A stretch of 64,000 nt of DNA, from contig NZ_KE383931.1 of the NCBI RefSeq assembly GCF_000422845.1, positions 298,126 to 362,125 on the forward strand, read 5' to 3'. Under the pieces are notes generated by a model. The model was not told the DNA's origin and did not search any database. It was given only the letters and a program-made list of their open reading frames with translations. The position numbers were made by a program, and so were the translations under genes. Below, in pieces: positions 23,176 through 31,354 of the stretch; the stretch's first letter is position 1; each line of letters begins with the position of its first letter. The stretch is from Oceanobacter kriegii DSM 6294. GTDB lineage: Bacteria > Pseudomonadota > Gammaproteobacteria > Pseudomonadales > Oceanobacteraceae.

Positions 23176-24230
23176 ATGAGTTGATTCTGAACATTGATGG
23201 CAAGTTATACACCGGCTGGAAGCGCGTTGCGGTTTCTCGTGGTTTGGAAATGGGGCCGCATCAGTTTGAAGTGGAAGCCGCACCGGATTTGGACGCCGCC
23301 GCTGGCATTTTTGCCATTGAAGACGGCATGGCCGTGGAAGTGTTTGTCGACGATGACCTGGTCACGACCGGCTATGTCGACGACGTAGACGTTGCTTACG
23401 ACCACCGCAGCAGCTCTGTCACGGTTCGCGGCCGCTCCAAGCTGGGGGATCTTGCTGACTGCTCAACGACGGGTCAGCAAGTCAAGCAAGGCCAAACCCT
23501 GCTGAGTGTCGCCCAGAAGGTCTGCCAACCATTCGACATCAGCGTGTCCGTCGACAGCTCGGCCAGCAGCGCTGCTAACCAGGCATTCAAAGCCACTGAT
23601 CTGGCCTTGGATGCTGGTCAGCCAGTCTGGGAGTTTCTGGAAGAGCTGGCCCGTGTTCGTGGCGTCATGCTGGTAAGCACTGCCGCTGGCGGCCTGCTGA
23701 TTACCCGCGCCGGTACCGGCAAAGCCGCTGTCGCGCTGGAGCTGGGTTCTAACATTTTGGCGGCCAAGGGTAGCCGTTCTCACCGTTCATTGTTCTCTGA
23801 AATCAGTGTGACCGGTCAGCAGCCAGCGTTCCTCAGTTCTGACACCGGAGCCACCTCACAACCGCTTGCCAGTGAAGCCGGAGACGCTACTCGTTACCGT
23901 CCATCCGTGCTGTTTTCCGACAGCCCGTCCGATGCCGCCAATTGCCAGGCACAGGCCAAGCATCGTCGACGCATCGGCTACGGCCGCAGTCGTCAGGTCA
24001 TTTATACCGTGCAAGGCTGGCGTCAGACCGACGGCGGCAATATTTGGCAACCGAATCAGCTGGTGCAAATCAACGACAGCCGCAACCACATGAGCAACGC
24101 CACGCGCCTGATCACCGAAGCGCGCCTGCTGATGGATAGCCGCAGCGGCCGCACCACCGAACTGACGGTGATGCCATCTGAGGCATTCGACTTACTGGCT
24201 CAACCAGAAAGTACAGGGGGCTGGCTATGA
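23172..24230 (+). CDS. Baseplate hub protein (Mu gpP-like)
   Basis: Encodes 352 residues from a GTG start in a GTGA overlap with gpN. The features are those of the gp27/late-control-D hub: LILNIDGKLYTGWKRVAVSRGLE, GYVDDVDVAYDHRSSSVTVRGRSK, and the later GYGRSRQVIYTVQGWRQTDG. The hub forms a trimer that holds the spike and connects the tube. The next gene codes for the spike. Confidence 0.92.
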   Translation: MNELILNIDGKLYTGWKRVAVSRGLEMGPHQFEVEAAPDLDAAAGIFAIEDGMAVEVFVDDDLVTTGYVDDVDVAYDHRSSSVTVRGRSKLGDLADCSTTGQQVKQGQTLLSVAQKVCQPFDISVSVDSSASSAANQAFKATDLALDAGQPVWEFLEELARVRGVMLVSTAAGGLLITRAGTGKAAVALELGSNILAAKGSRSHRSLFSEISVTGQQPAFLSSDTGATSQPLASEAGDATRYRPSVLFSDSPSDAANCQAQAKHRRRIGYGRSRQVIYTVQGWRQTDGGNIWQPNQLVQINDSRNHMSNATRLITEARLLMDSRSGRTTELTVMPSEAFDLLAQPESTGGWL

Positions 24231-24895
24231 AACGCGCCGAGCTGATCCGAGCGCTGCAGGCGTTCACTGCGCCTTTGTCTCGCCGCTTGCGGGTGTTGCT
24301 GCAGCGCAGCCAAGTGTTACTGACCAAATACAACGGCAAGATCCGCATCCTGCAGGTTCAGGTACCGGGCGGACAAGCCCTGTCTGACGTTGAGCATCTG
24401 GAGCCGTTCGGTTTTACCTCTCATGCCCCGCAGGGCGCTGAAGCCATTGTGTTGGCATTCGGTGGCAACGGCTCTCACAGCGTTGGTTTGCTTGTTGGCG
24501 ATCGCCGCTATCGGCTGGTGATCGAAGAAGGCGAAGCCGCCATCTACAACCAGCAAGGCGACTTCCTGAAAATGGGCAAAGACGGCACCGCGACGCTGAA
24601 GACAGCCACGAAAGCCGTCATCGATGCGCCTGCAACCGAGATCACTGGCTCGCTGCAAGTAACCGGCGCAACCACGCTGCTGAACACGCTCAGCGTTGCC
24701 TCTGCTGCCACCTTGCAAAACACTCTTAGCGTATCAATGACCATCGCAGCAGGCGGCCAAATCACTGCACCAGGCGCGGTGTTCGCCGGGGCCATGACCG
24801 CAGCGTCAGCCACCGTGGGCGGTGTTGAGTTTGCCAGCCATGCCCACAGCTACACAGACGATGGCAGCGCCATGACCACGGGAGGTGCCCAATGA
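24227..24895 (+). CDS. Baseplate spike protein (Mu gp45/gpV-like)
   Basis: Encodes 222 residues. The N-terminal OB-fold (KYNGKIRILQVQVPGGQALSDVEHLEPFGFTSHAPQGAEAIVLAFGG) is followed by repeated beta-helix turns (TGATTLLNTLSVASAATLQNTLSV...) that form a triple-stranded needle. The tip has GVEFASHAHSYTDDG; in Mu gp45 an H-x-H near the tip binds iron. The needle pierces the outer membrane on contraction. Confidence 0.93.
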   Translation: MKRAELIRALQAFTAPLSRRLRVLLQRSQVLLTKYNGKIRILQVQVPGGQALSDVEHLEPFGFTSHAPQGAEAIVLAFGGNGSHSVGLLVGDRRYRLVIEEGEAAIYNQQGDFLKMGKDGTATLKTATKAVIDAPATEITGSLQVTGATTLLNTLSVASAATLQNTLSVSMTIAAGGQITAPGAVFAGAMTAASATVGGVEFASHAHSYTDDGSAMTTGGAQ

Positions 24896-25353
24896 CGACA
24901 ACCACAGTTCTGGCCCTGACCTGGAACGCTGAAACGCAAACTGCCGAGTTGATCGAAGCCGACGACACGCTGGAAACCTACCTGCGCTCGGCAGTCATTA
25001 TGAGCCTGTTCACAGACGGCCGCGCTACTGAAGACGAAGAGCCAGAAATCAAAGATCGTCGCGGTTACTGGGGTGACATCGATCTGGACGGTGACGAAAG
25101 TTTAGGCAGCAAATTGTGGCTGCATCGGCGTTCAAAGCTCACGACCGATGTGGCCAACCAGGTGCGCGACGAAGCGCAAGCCGCACTCGACTGGCTTGTT
25201 GAATATGGGCACGTAAGTGCGTTGGCAGTAACGGCAGAACGCCAACCACCAGACCGAATTGCCTACCAAATCGACATCACGCTGCTGGACGGAGAAACAT
25301 TAAGCATGACTCTTGAAGCAACAACAGCAAGCACAAGCGCAGGAGGCAACTGA
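24892..25353 (+). CDS. Mu gp46-like baseplate wedge protein
   Basis: Encodes 153 residues with an N-terminal strand followed by YLRSAVIMSLFTDGRATEDEEPEIKDRRGYWGDIDLDGDESLGSKLWLHRRSKLTTD, the gp46 (phage GP46) signature. It corresponds to gp25/gpW-type wedge proteins that attach the sheath to the baseplate. It overlaps gpV by ATGA and ends one base into the next start. Confidence 0.92.
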   Translation: MTTTTVLALTWNAETQTAELIEADDTLETYLRSAVIMSLFTDGRATEDEEPEIKDRRGYWGDIDLDGDESLGSKLWLHRRSKLTTDVANQVRDEAQAALDWLVEYGHVSALAVTAERQPPDRIAYQIDITLLDGETLSMTLEATTASTSAGGN

Positions 25354-26402
25354 TGGCGATTGTGTCCGAACTACTGTCATCCATTCGCGACCGTATTCAG
25401 GCTGACATCGAACGCTGGACAGGCAAAGCCGCTGGCACCCGTGGCGACATTTATTACCCCATCCGGCAGGCGATGGCGGGGGTTGCACACGGTCTGTATC
25501 GCAAGGCGGACCATCTGGAAAAGCAGCTGCTTGACGATACCTGTACCGATGCCAACCTTGTCAAACGCGCAAACGAAGTCGGCATCTATCGAGTGGCCGC
25601 CAGCCGCGCATCAGGCACCGTCACCATTCCCGGCAATAACGGCGCTGTACTGGCTGCAGAAAGCCTGCTGACTAAAGGCGATCTGGTCTACCGGGTTACA
25701 GCCGATGCGACTGTGGCGAGCGGCACATTGACTGCGCAGATCCGTGCAGTTGAAACCGGCTCGGCTGGAAACCAGTCAGCGGGTGTCGAGCTGTCATTAA
25801 CAGAAACTGTAGCCGGTCTGGATACCGTCGCTACGGTCGTTGAGCTGGCAGGCGGTTCCGACATTGAAACCATCACCCGGCTGCGTGAACGCCTGGCAGA
25901 ACGCAAGCAAAATCCACCCCAAGGCGGCAATTCCAGTGACTACGTAGCATGGGCCAAAGCCGCACACAGCGACGTGACACGCGCCTGGTGTTACTCCAAC
26001 GAAAACGGCCCCGGCACGGTTGTGGTACGTGTGACCACAGATGATCTGGAGTCGCCGATTCCGAGCACTGTGATCATCAACACAGTCGCTGCGCACATCA
26101 ACACACAGCGACCAGCAGGCATGCGTGGTTTCTCTGTAGGTGCCCTGACCGCCGCGCCATTGAACATCACGGTCACCAGCCTGACGCCAAACACGACTGC
26201 CGTGCGTGCAGCGGTTGAAGCCGAGCTGGACGACATGATTCGCCGCGATGCGACACCGGGCGGCACCATCAAACTCTCTCGCATTCGTGAGGCCATCTCG
26301 CTGGCCACTGGCGAGACCGACCACACAATCAACCTGACTGCCGATGTCACCTGTGCCAGCAACGAATTGATCACGTTGGGCACGGTTTCATGGCCGTCTT
26401 AA
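25353..26402 (+). CDS. Baseplate J family protein (Mu gp47-like)
   Basis: Encodes 349 residues. The N-terminal RDRIQADIERWTGKAAGTRGDIYYPIRQAMAGVAHGLY and the middle AASRASGTVTIPGNNGAVLAAESLLTKGD, ETGSAGNQSAGVELSL, GGSDIETITRLRERLAERKQNPPQGGNSSDYVAWAK are typical of the J family. It forms the outer wedge of the baseplate and carries the tail fibres. It is followed by a short fibre-like gene not present at this place in Mu. Confidence 0.93.
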   Translation: MAIVSELLSSIRDRIQADIERWTGKAAGTRGDIYYPIRQAMAGVAHGLYRKADHLEKQLLDDTCTDANLVKRANEVGIYRVAASRASGTVTIPGNNGAVLAAESLLTKGDLVYRVTADATVASGTLTAQIRAVETGSAGNQSAGVELSLTETVAGLDTVATVVELAGGSDIETITRLRERLAERKQNPPQGGNSSDYVAWAKAAHSDVTRAWCYSNENGPGTVVVRVTTDDLESPIPSTVIINTVAAHINTQRPAGMRGFSVGALTAAPLNITVTSLTPNTTAVRAAVEAELDDMIRRDATPGGTIKLSRIREAISLATGETDHTINLTADVTCASNELITLGTVSWPS

Positions 26403-26422
26403 CAAGGGTTTAAAGGACGTTT

Positions 26423-27001
26423 ATGGATTACCCAACTTCTGATTCTGAAGCCCGGCTGGCCGATGGCAAATTTACCGATGGCGACGTAAGTGCCAGTCCG
26501 GTCGTGCCGCCCAGCAAGAACAGCGCGGCCTATCAAAACATGGTGTTCGACGAGCTGCTGAACGTCATCACGGCAGGCGGTTTGGAGCCGTCCGATCAGT
26601 CTGTCAATCAGCTGATTACGGCCATCAACAACGTCATCGCCAGCGCAATTGCCAGCAAGAGCAACACGGGCCACGGCCACTCAATCAGCGACGTTAGTGG
26701 TCTGCAGGCAGCGCTGAATGGAAAGAGCAACACGGGCCACGGCCACTCAATCAGCGAAGTTAGCGGTTTGCAGACCGCATTGAACGACAAGAGCACGGTG
26801 CTCACTGGAGAGGTCACCATAGGAGCGAATTCCGAATCGACCATCGATCTTGGCCGAACCGTGATCAGCGTTGTTCCGTTTTTTAACAGCCTGGGGGACA
26901 TCGAAACCGGCTGTGGTGCAACGTGGTCGGGCACGACCATCACCATTCGCAACAGCTCCGGCGGCAGTCATCAGCTCGGATTTATAGCGGTGGTTGTATG
27001 A
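26423..27001 (+). CDS. Short tail-fibre-like protein with HxH repeats
   Basis: Encodes 192 residues. Residues about 79-122 contain two copies of a 22-residue repeat (KSNTGHGHSISDVSGLQAAL plus NG; DNA repeat 66 bp), plus the start of a third. These H-G-H-S-I-S-D-V-S-G-L-Q repeats are common in trimeric tail fibres, where each HxH can bind a metal ion along the axis. The C-terminal part (GEVTIGANSESTIDLGRTVISVVPFF...) is a beta-rich tip. The gene sits between gp47 and gp48, while in Mu fibre genes follow gp48. It overlaps the next gene by ATGA. Confidence 0.8.
   Translation: MDYPTSDSEARLADGKFTDGDVSASPVVPPSKNSAAYQNMVFDELLNVITAGGLEPSDQSVNQLITAINNVIASAIASKSNTGHGHSISDVSGLQAALNGKSNTGHGHSISEVSGLQTALNDKSTVLTGEVTIGANSESTIDLGRTVISVVPFFNSLGDIETGCGATWSGTTITIRNSSGGSHQLGFIAVVV
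26657..26788 (+). repeat. Two tandem 66-bp repeats in the fibre gene
   Basis: The unit starting AAGAGCAACACGGGCCACGG at 26657 recurs at 26723 with a few changes, and a third unit begins at 26789 and diverges. The repeat length equals 22 codons, so copies can be gained or lost in frame. Confidence 0.85.
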
Positions 27002-27636
27002 CGGTTGCGGCGTATCAAACACAACTGCTTGCGCTGCTGCCGCTCGGGGCAGCGTGGCCGCGTGACGACAACACGCCGATCGCTCAGTTGTTCGGTGGCC
27101 TCGCAGAAGAATTTGCGCGTGTCGATGCGATGCTGGACGACATTGCAGCGGAGTCACTGCCAAGCCAGGTCACTCAGTTAATCAACGAATGGGAGGCTGA
27201 ATACGGGTTGCCCGACAACGGCAACACCGTTGCAACAACGTTGCAAGCCCGTCGCACAGAGCTGATCCAGAAGTATCAGCAATACGGTTCCCAGTCTCGT
27301 GAGTTCCTGATCGCCATGGCCGCTGCGTTGGGGTTCGACGTGGCCATCACTGAATATCAGGAAACCACATTCGGCGGTGAATTCGGCGGTGATTTTGTAG
27401 GTCTTGATTGGGCCTTCACAGCGCAAATCGACATCGCCGAACTCAACCGCGCAACCGACTCAATCAATCGCCTGGAACAGATGCTGCGTCGCTTGATTCA
27501 CGCGCACAAAGTCGTTCTGTCGAACCGCACAGAAACGAATTACCTGAGCGTTGGTGGAACTCTCATTTACTACGGCGGCAAGCCGGTAGCCGTTAGCCGA
27601 AATTCAACAAATCCCGTGGAGATCAATAATGTCTGA
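26998..27636 (+). CDS. DUF2313 / Mu gp48-like baseplate protein
   Basis: Encodes 212 residues from ATG 26998 overlapping the fibre gene. The start TVAAYQTQLLALLPLGAAWPRDDNTPIAQLFGGLAEEFARVDAMLDDI is the YmfQ/DUF2313 family signature, and LINEWEAEYGLP plus LIAMAAALGFDVAITEYQ follow. The family attaches tail fibres to the baseplate. An 8-base overlap with the next gene shows coupling. Confidence 0.92.
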   Translation: MTVAAYQTQLLALLPLGAAWPRDDNTPIAQLFGGLAEEFARVDAMLDDIAAESLPSQVTQLINEWEAEYGLPDNGNTVATTLQARRTELIQKYQQYGSQSREFLIAMAAALGFDVAITEYQETTFGGEFGGDFVGLDWAFTAQIDIAELNRATDSINRLEQMLRRLIHAHKVVLSNRTETNYLSVGGTLIYYGGKPVAVSRNSTNPVEINNV

Positions 27637-29533
27637 GTACATTGAATTAACGGACACCGCCGCAGTGCCGGTACGGAACTACAAAGCTGGCGACCGTGCG
27701 TTGGTTGTTAATGGTCAGGATACGGCCATGGTGGATATGGACACTGTTCAACAGGCAGTCGATGCTCGCATTGACGAATATCGGGCGTTGGTCGCAGGTC
27801 GCTTGCCATTCGAAACAGCTGCAGAAATGATCAACGCTGGAGCGCCGCCGAATGGTGAAATTGCACTGGTCTGGGGTGACCCCGTGCTGGCAAATAACGG
27901 CGAGTTTGCGTGGAATGGATCTGAGTGGGTTGTATCCATGGCGACCAACACTGGCTTGCTGAAATCTGTCGACCGCCGCACAACGGTAATCGAAAATCGA
28001 GCGAGCACTCAGCAATTCCTGCCAGCAGCGAATGCCAAAATACTGCCCATTGCGATCGGTCTTGTTAATGGCTCGTTGAAAACCATCCTGGGATACAACA
28101 GTGCTGGCCAACTTCGGTTCGACGCTGACGATCAAACAGCGACCGAGTTGGTCGACAAGGCGCTGGCGGGAAGAGGCTGCAAGCTGACAGGGTTCTTCAG
28201 TCTGAAAGATGCTTACAGCTATGCGGTGGTCACTGATGGCGACAATCCGCGCTTGCTGCATTCCATCTCCGCGAACGGCATACAAACCAACGGTGGATCG
28301 TCGTGGCCCGGTTTGAATCTGCTCGATTACCCCATCATGTACCACGTCATCAACGATGGCCAATCACAGGCGAACGGCTATAAGTCACTGCCAGTTTTGA
28401 CAGCGCAGGGAGAAAACGATGGCTACTTCATCCCAGCTGGCGGCACTGAGGCACAGACAACGTTTGCTCCACTGGCTGAAGGTGGTGAGATAGCCACATC
28501 AAACAACAATGGCGAAAGCCCATCTGCAGGGTTGATTCAAGGCGTTTTTAAGTGGCTGGATCAGGCTCACGGAATCCGGGTTGCAGACACTCGCTGTCGA
28601 TTTGGCATTTCCAACAGTGGGGTAAACGGAACAACAATCGACAAATACATCGTCGGAGGTGCTCATTACGGCCGATTCTACAAGCAGGTTTGGGGAATGA
28701 AGGCGGCAGCCCAGGCACTCGGTTTGCAGTATCAGATCCATGCCTTTACATGGACACTCGGTGGATCGGACATGAATGCCGGGACAGCGTATCAGGACTA
28801 CTACGACGCGCTGACTGGTATTCGATCGGAGCGTGAAAGCACGTTGCAGACAGAAATGAATCGGCCGGTGAAGCTGCACTGTATCGCATGGCAGAACGGC
28901 GCTCGCGTCAGTGGTGGTGCATTAAGAACGCTGGATGTTCCCGATGCGCAACGACACGCGGCAGAGAATGTGGAAGAGATCCATATCGCCTGCCCCTATT
29001 ACATTTTTCAGTTTGTTGACGCAGTACATCTGACAAACACGTCGAGCAAAGCCCTGGGGCACTTCATGGGGCGCGTATATCGTGAAGTCGTTATTCGTGG
29101 TCGCCAATGGAAGCCACTGTTTCCTGATTCGATTACAGCGACAGGCAACGTCATTACAGCGGCATTCAGCTTGAACAATGGACGGTTGGAATTCGACCGT
29201 GACGTGATCGCCAAATTGCCAGCGAATGAGGGGTTCCGAGTCTTTGATGATAGCGGTGAATTGACGATCACCGACGTCCGCATCATTGCCGGTTGCAAAG
29301 TCCAAATAACCACGTCTGAGACTCTGGGGTCGAACCCGCGCCTCTCATACGGCGAAGTCTGGACGGGCGACGGCAGTGCTCTGACTGGCGATCATCCACG
29401 CGGCACCTTGCGAGACAACGCAGGCGATCACGACAAGTATGTTGAGTATGACGTCGATGTCGATGGCGGCCCGTTTGAATTTCCTCTGCACAACTTCTGC
29501 CTCGTCTTCAATGAATTAATCACAACGGAGTAA
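27629..29533 (+). CDS. Tail spike with SGNH/sialate O-acetylesterase-like domain
   Basis: Encodes 634 residues. The N-terminal about 150 residues are the virion-attachment part. The middle holds SGNH-type blocks: NDGQSQANGY (nucleophile Ser, about 240-248), NSGVNGTTI (about 329), GGSDMNAGTAYQDYYDAL, and the late VDAVHLTN (Asp and His, about 462-467). This order fits a carbohydrate esterase that deacetylates surface polysaccharide, as in other phage tailspikes. The C-terminus is a beta domain. Host range would depend on this gene. Substrate is unknown. Confidence 0.78.
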   Translation: MSEYIELTDTAAVPVRNYKAGDRALVVNGQDTAMVDMDTVQQAVDARIDEYRALVAGRLPFETAAEMINAGAPPNGEIALVWGDPVLANNGEFAWNGSEWVVSMATNTGLLKSVDRRTTVIENRASTQQFLPAANAKILPIAIGLVNGSLKTILGYNSAGQLRFDADDQTATELVDKALAGRGCKLTGFFSLKDAYSYAVVTDGDNPRLLHSISANGIQTNGGSSWPGLNLLDYPIMYHVINDGQSQANGYKSLPVLTAQGENDGYFIPAGGTEAQTTFAPLAEGGEIATSNNNGESPSAGLIQGVFKWLDQAHGIRVADTRCRFGISNSGVNGTTIDKYIVGGAHYGRFYKQVWGMKAAAQALGLQYQIHAFTWTLGGSDMNAGTAYQDYYDALTGIRSERESTLQTEMNRPVKLHCIAWQNGARVSGGALRTLDVPDAQRHAAENVEEIHIACPYYIFQFVDAVHLTNTSSKALGHFMGRVYREVVIRGRQWKPLFPDSITATGNVITAAFSLNNGRLEFDRDVIAKLPANEGFRVFDDSGELTITDVRIIAGCKVQITTSETLGSNPRLSYGEVWTGDGSALTGDHPRGTLRDNAGDHDKYVEYDVDVDGGPFEFPLHNFCLVFNELITTE

Positions 29534-29539
29534 GCGAAC

Positions 29540-30181
29540 ATGAATATCCCAGTGCTCGTGTTGAGCGGCATTACGTCTGACAACCCATTCCTGCCCGATG
29601 CGGAAGGCGTTGATCTTAGCGCTGCTATGGGGTCGGTTCAGATCGACTTCGGATCGAGTGACTTCGTCAGTTCCGCATGGCAAAAATTGCTCCCGACTGG
29701 AACCGATTATGCTGGTGCGGCAGCTCCCTACGGGATCGATGAGGTTCAGGCGACCTCATCGACAGGGTCGCTATCGCGCTGTCTTGTATCGGCGTCAGAG
29801 AGCTTTTTTGACACAACAACAGCGGAAGACGTCGACTCTGAAAATGCGGGTTATATCTTTGTTTCAGCAGAAGGTGGTGAAACGGGTAATCCAGTGACAA
29901 CCGTGGATTCGGGGGATATCTATTTCAAAAACCTCGACCCCTACAAGCAGTATTCAATTACGCTGCTTGCACGGCGCGTCCCTTCAGGCTCCCTCAATCG
30001 GGTTGGTGACTACAGCATCAACGGCGGGCTGACTCAAACAATCGACGGCAATGCGAACAGCACTCCAGCTGAATGGACAGATATCTCTCCTGATGCTGAA
30101 GGTACAATTACACTGACAGTGGCTAAGAATGGCCGTTCAGGGTTTGCCTACGTGAACTGGGTAGTGATCAATGAGCAGTAA
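29540..30181 (+). CDS. Tail-spike-associated beta-sandwich protein
   Basis: Encodes 213 residues starting 6 bases after the spike gene. It has no signal peptide; the sequence is Ser/Thr/Gly-rich with strands such as GDIYFKNLDPYKQYSITLLARR and GTITLTVAKNGRSGFAYVNWVVI. This resembles carbohydrate-binding jelly-roll modules. It is the last gene of the prophage and, from its place, most likely a receptor-binding or spike accessory protein, but no family is assigned. Confidence 0.6.
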   Translation: MNIPVLVLSGITSDNPFLPDAEGVDLSAAMGSVQIDFGSSDFVSSAWQKLLPTGTDYAGAAAPYGIDEVQATSSTGSLSRCLVSASESFFDTTTAEDVDSENAGYIFVSAEGGETGNPVTTVDSGDIYFKNLDPYKQYSITLLARRVPSGSLNRVGDYSINGGLTQTIDGNANSTPAEWTDISPDAEGTITLTVAKNGRSGFAYVNWVVINEQ

Positions 30182-30195
30182 ACTCAAGGAAGGGT

Positions 30196-30226
30196 AAAAA
30201 GGGCGCTGATGCGCCCTTTATTTTTG
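30196..30226 (+). terminator. Rho-independent terminator of the late operon
   Basis: AAAAAGGGCGC TGAT GCGCCC TTTATTTTTG: stem of 6 GC pairs (8-9 with flanking A/T pairs), 4-base loop, then a T-run. It follows the last prophage gene by 15 bases. Confidence 0.9.
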
Positions 30227-30272
30227 TCTAAAAACAAACGGCTTTCTGTCTAAAATCATTCGGCGCGCTACA
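30225..30272 (+). promoter_or_regulatory. Right prophage end with two transposase-type sites
   Basis: TGTCTAAAAACAAACGGC (30225-30242) and TGTCTAAAATCATTCGGC (30247-30264) agree at 15 of 18 positions and are spaced exactly 22 bp, the spacing of the MuA R1 and R2 sites in Mu. The inner arm is followed by GCGCTACA; Mu's right end similarly ends ...GCCGCTTCA. I place the terminus at CA 30271-30272. The five bases after it (ACTCT) are the predicted target duplication. Confidence 0.7.
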
Positions 30273-30379
30273 ACTCTGTGTCGCTGATTTTTGACTTGAC
30301 CCGTCAGGCCTGCAAATCAGCTTCGTGATTCAGCTTCGCCCTGTCATCCAGAGCGGGCACCGGGTTATTCAGAGGGTCC
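30273..30379. other. Host DNA between prophage end and ghrA
   Basis: No gene is seen in these 107 bases. The inverted repeat CGGGTTA ... TAACCCG (30361-30391) spans the ghrA stop and may end its transcript. The phage inserted in the gap downstream of ghrA without breaking a visible gene. Confidence 0.6.
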
Positions 30380-31306
30380 CTAGTAACCCGTTTCAACGTC
30401 CACACAAGGCACCGAAACACCCGCCTCCAGCTTAAGTAAATAATCACTCACCTGCTCGACCGCGCCGTCAATCAGGGTCGGCCCTGCAATGTGCGGGGTC
30501 ACCAGCACGTTATCCATTCGCCACAACGGCGAATTGGCGGGCAAAGGCTCTTGCTCGAAGACATCCAGCAAGGCTCCCCGCAGCTGGCCAGATTCCAAGC
30601 CCTGCACCAACGCCAACTCGCTGAAGATTTCGCCACGTCCAGCGCTGATCACCACGGCTCCTCGGTTCAGCAGCTGTAGTTGCTTTTGCTGAATCAGACC
30701 TTGGGTCTCTTGGGTGCAAGGCAGCAGATTCACCAGCACATCGGTATCAGCCAAACAATCTGCCAGGGCCGCCTGCCCGGCAAACACCTCAACGCCTTCA
30801 ATGTGCTTTGAGCTTCGGCCCCAACTGCGAACGGTATAGCCATCGGCAACCAGTCCGTTAGCCACGGTCTGGCCAATGGCACCGGTGCCCAATACGGTCA
30901 CCTTTCGCTTCAAAGGGTTATTCAGTTCCAGAGGCTGCCATACCAGTGCACGCTGATCAGCGCGGTAGCGGTCAAAATCACGACCAAAGTGCAGCAAGCC
31001 ATAACGAACGTAATCCAGTATCAAGGCACCCATGCCCGCATCGCGCAACTTCATTAACGGCACCTGACGAGGGAAGTCGGCTTGCGCCAATAACTTATCG
31101 ACACCCGCCCCCAGATTCACAATGCCTTTCAATTGCGGCTGCGAACTGAAGAAACCGGCTGCAGGCAACCACACCAGTGCATAGTCGGCCAACCAACCGT
31201 CTGGTTGCTGACCATCAACCTGAATGTCGGCATCTGGCAAGGCACGGTTCAACTCCGGCAGCCACAGCTGTGCGTCCAGTGATGGCGCGGCAAACACAAT
31301 CTTCAT
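30380..31306 (-). CDS. ghrA: Glyoxylate/hydroxypyruvate reductase A (D-2-hydroxyacid dehydrogenase)
   Basis: Encodes 308 residues from ATG at 31306 (the frame extends to 31351 but MKIVFAAPS is the natural start). The NAD(P) site VTVLGTGAIGQTVA lies near residue 137. Later ISAGRGE and the catalytic-histidine segment LVTPHIAGP fit the GhrA family. It reduces glyoxylate and hydroxypyruvate to glycolate and D-glycerate in the cytosol. An AraC-type regulator is encoded 48 bases upstream on the same strand. An inverted repeat spans its 3' end. Confidence 0.85.
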   Translation of the reverse strand: MKIVFAAPSLDAQLWLPELNRALPDADIQVDGQQPDGWLADYALVWLPAAGFFSSQPQLKGIVNLGAGVDKLLAQADFPRQVPLMKLRDAGMGALILDYVRYGLLHFGRDFDRYRADQRALVWQPLELNNPLKRKVTVLGTGAIGQTVANGLVADGYTVRSWGRSSKHIEGVEVFAGQAALADCLADTDVLVNLLPCTQETQGLIQQKQLQLLNRGAVVISAGRGEIFSELALVQGLESGQLRGALLDVFEQEPLPANSPLWRMDNVLVTPHIAGPTLIDGAVEQVSDYLLKLEAGVSVPCVDVETGY

Positions 31307-31354
31307 GAAATTATCCCGGTAAATCGTTGTAAACGCGTCAACGTATAACACAAC

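Larger units (their letters stand above)
1..30272 (+). mobile_element. Mu-like transposable prophage (left end outside window)
   Basis: Gene order matches the Mu family: DUF3164, GemA, Mor, endolysin, DksA-type zinc finger, DUF2730, gp26, DUF3486, terminase, DUF935 portal, gpF, protease/scaffold, gpT capsid, gp36-gp38, sheath, tube, gp41/42, tape measure, gpN, gpP, gp45-gp48, tail spike. All genes lie on the + strand with mostly ATGA-type overlaps. The right boundary is set at the CA dinucleotide 30271-30272, just past two tandem transposase-type end sites. After it comes non-coding host DNA downstream of ghrA. The left end, transposase genes and target duplication partner are not in the window, so integrity of the whole element cannot be judged. 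All late genes seen are open, which suggests a functional or recently functional prophage. Confidence 0.95.
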
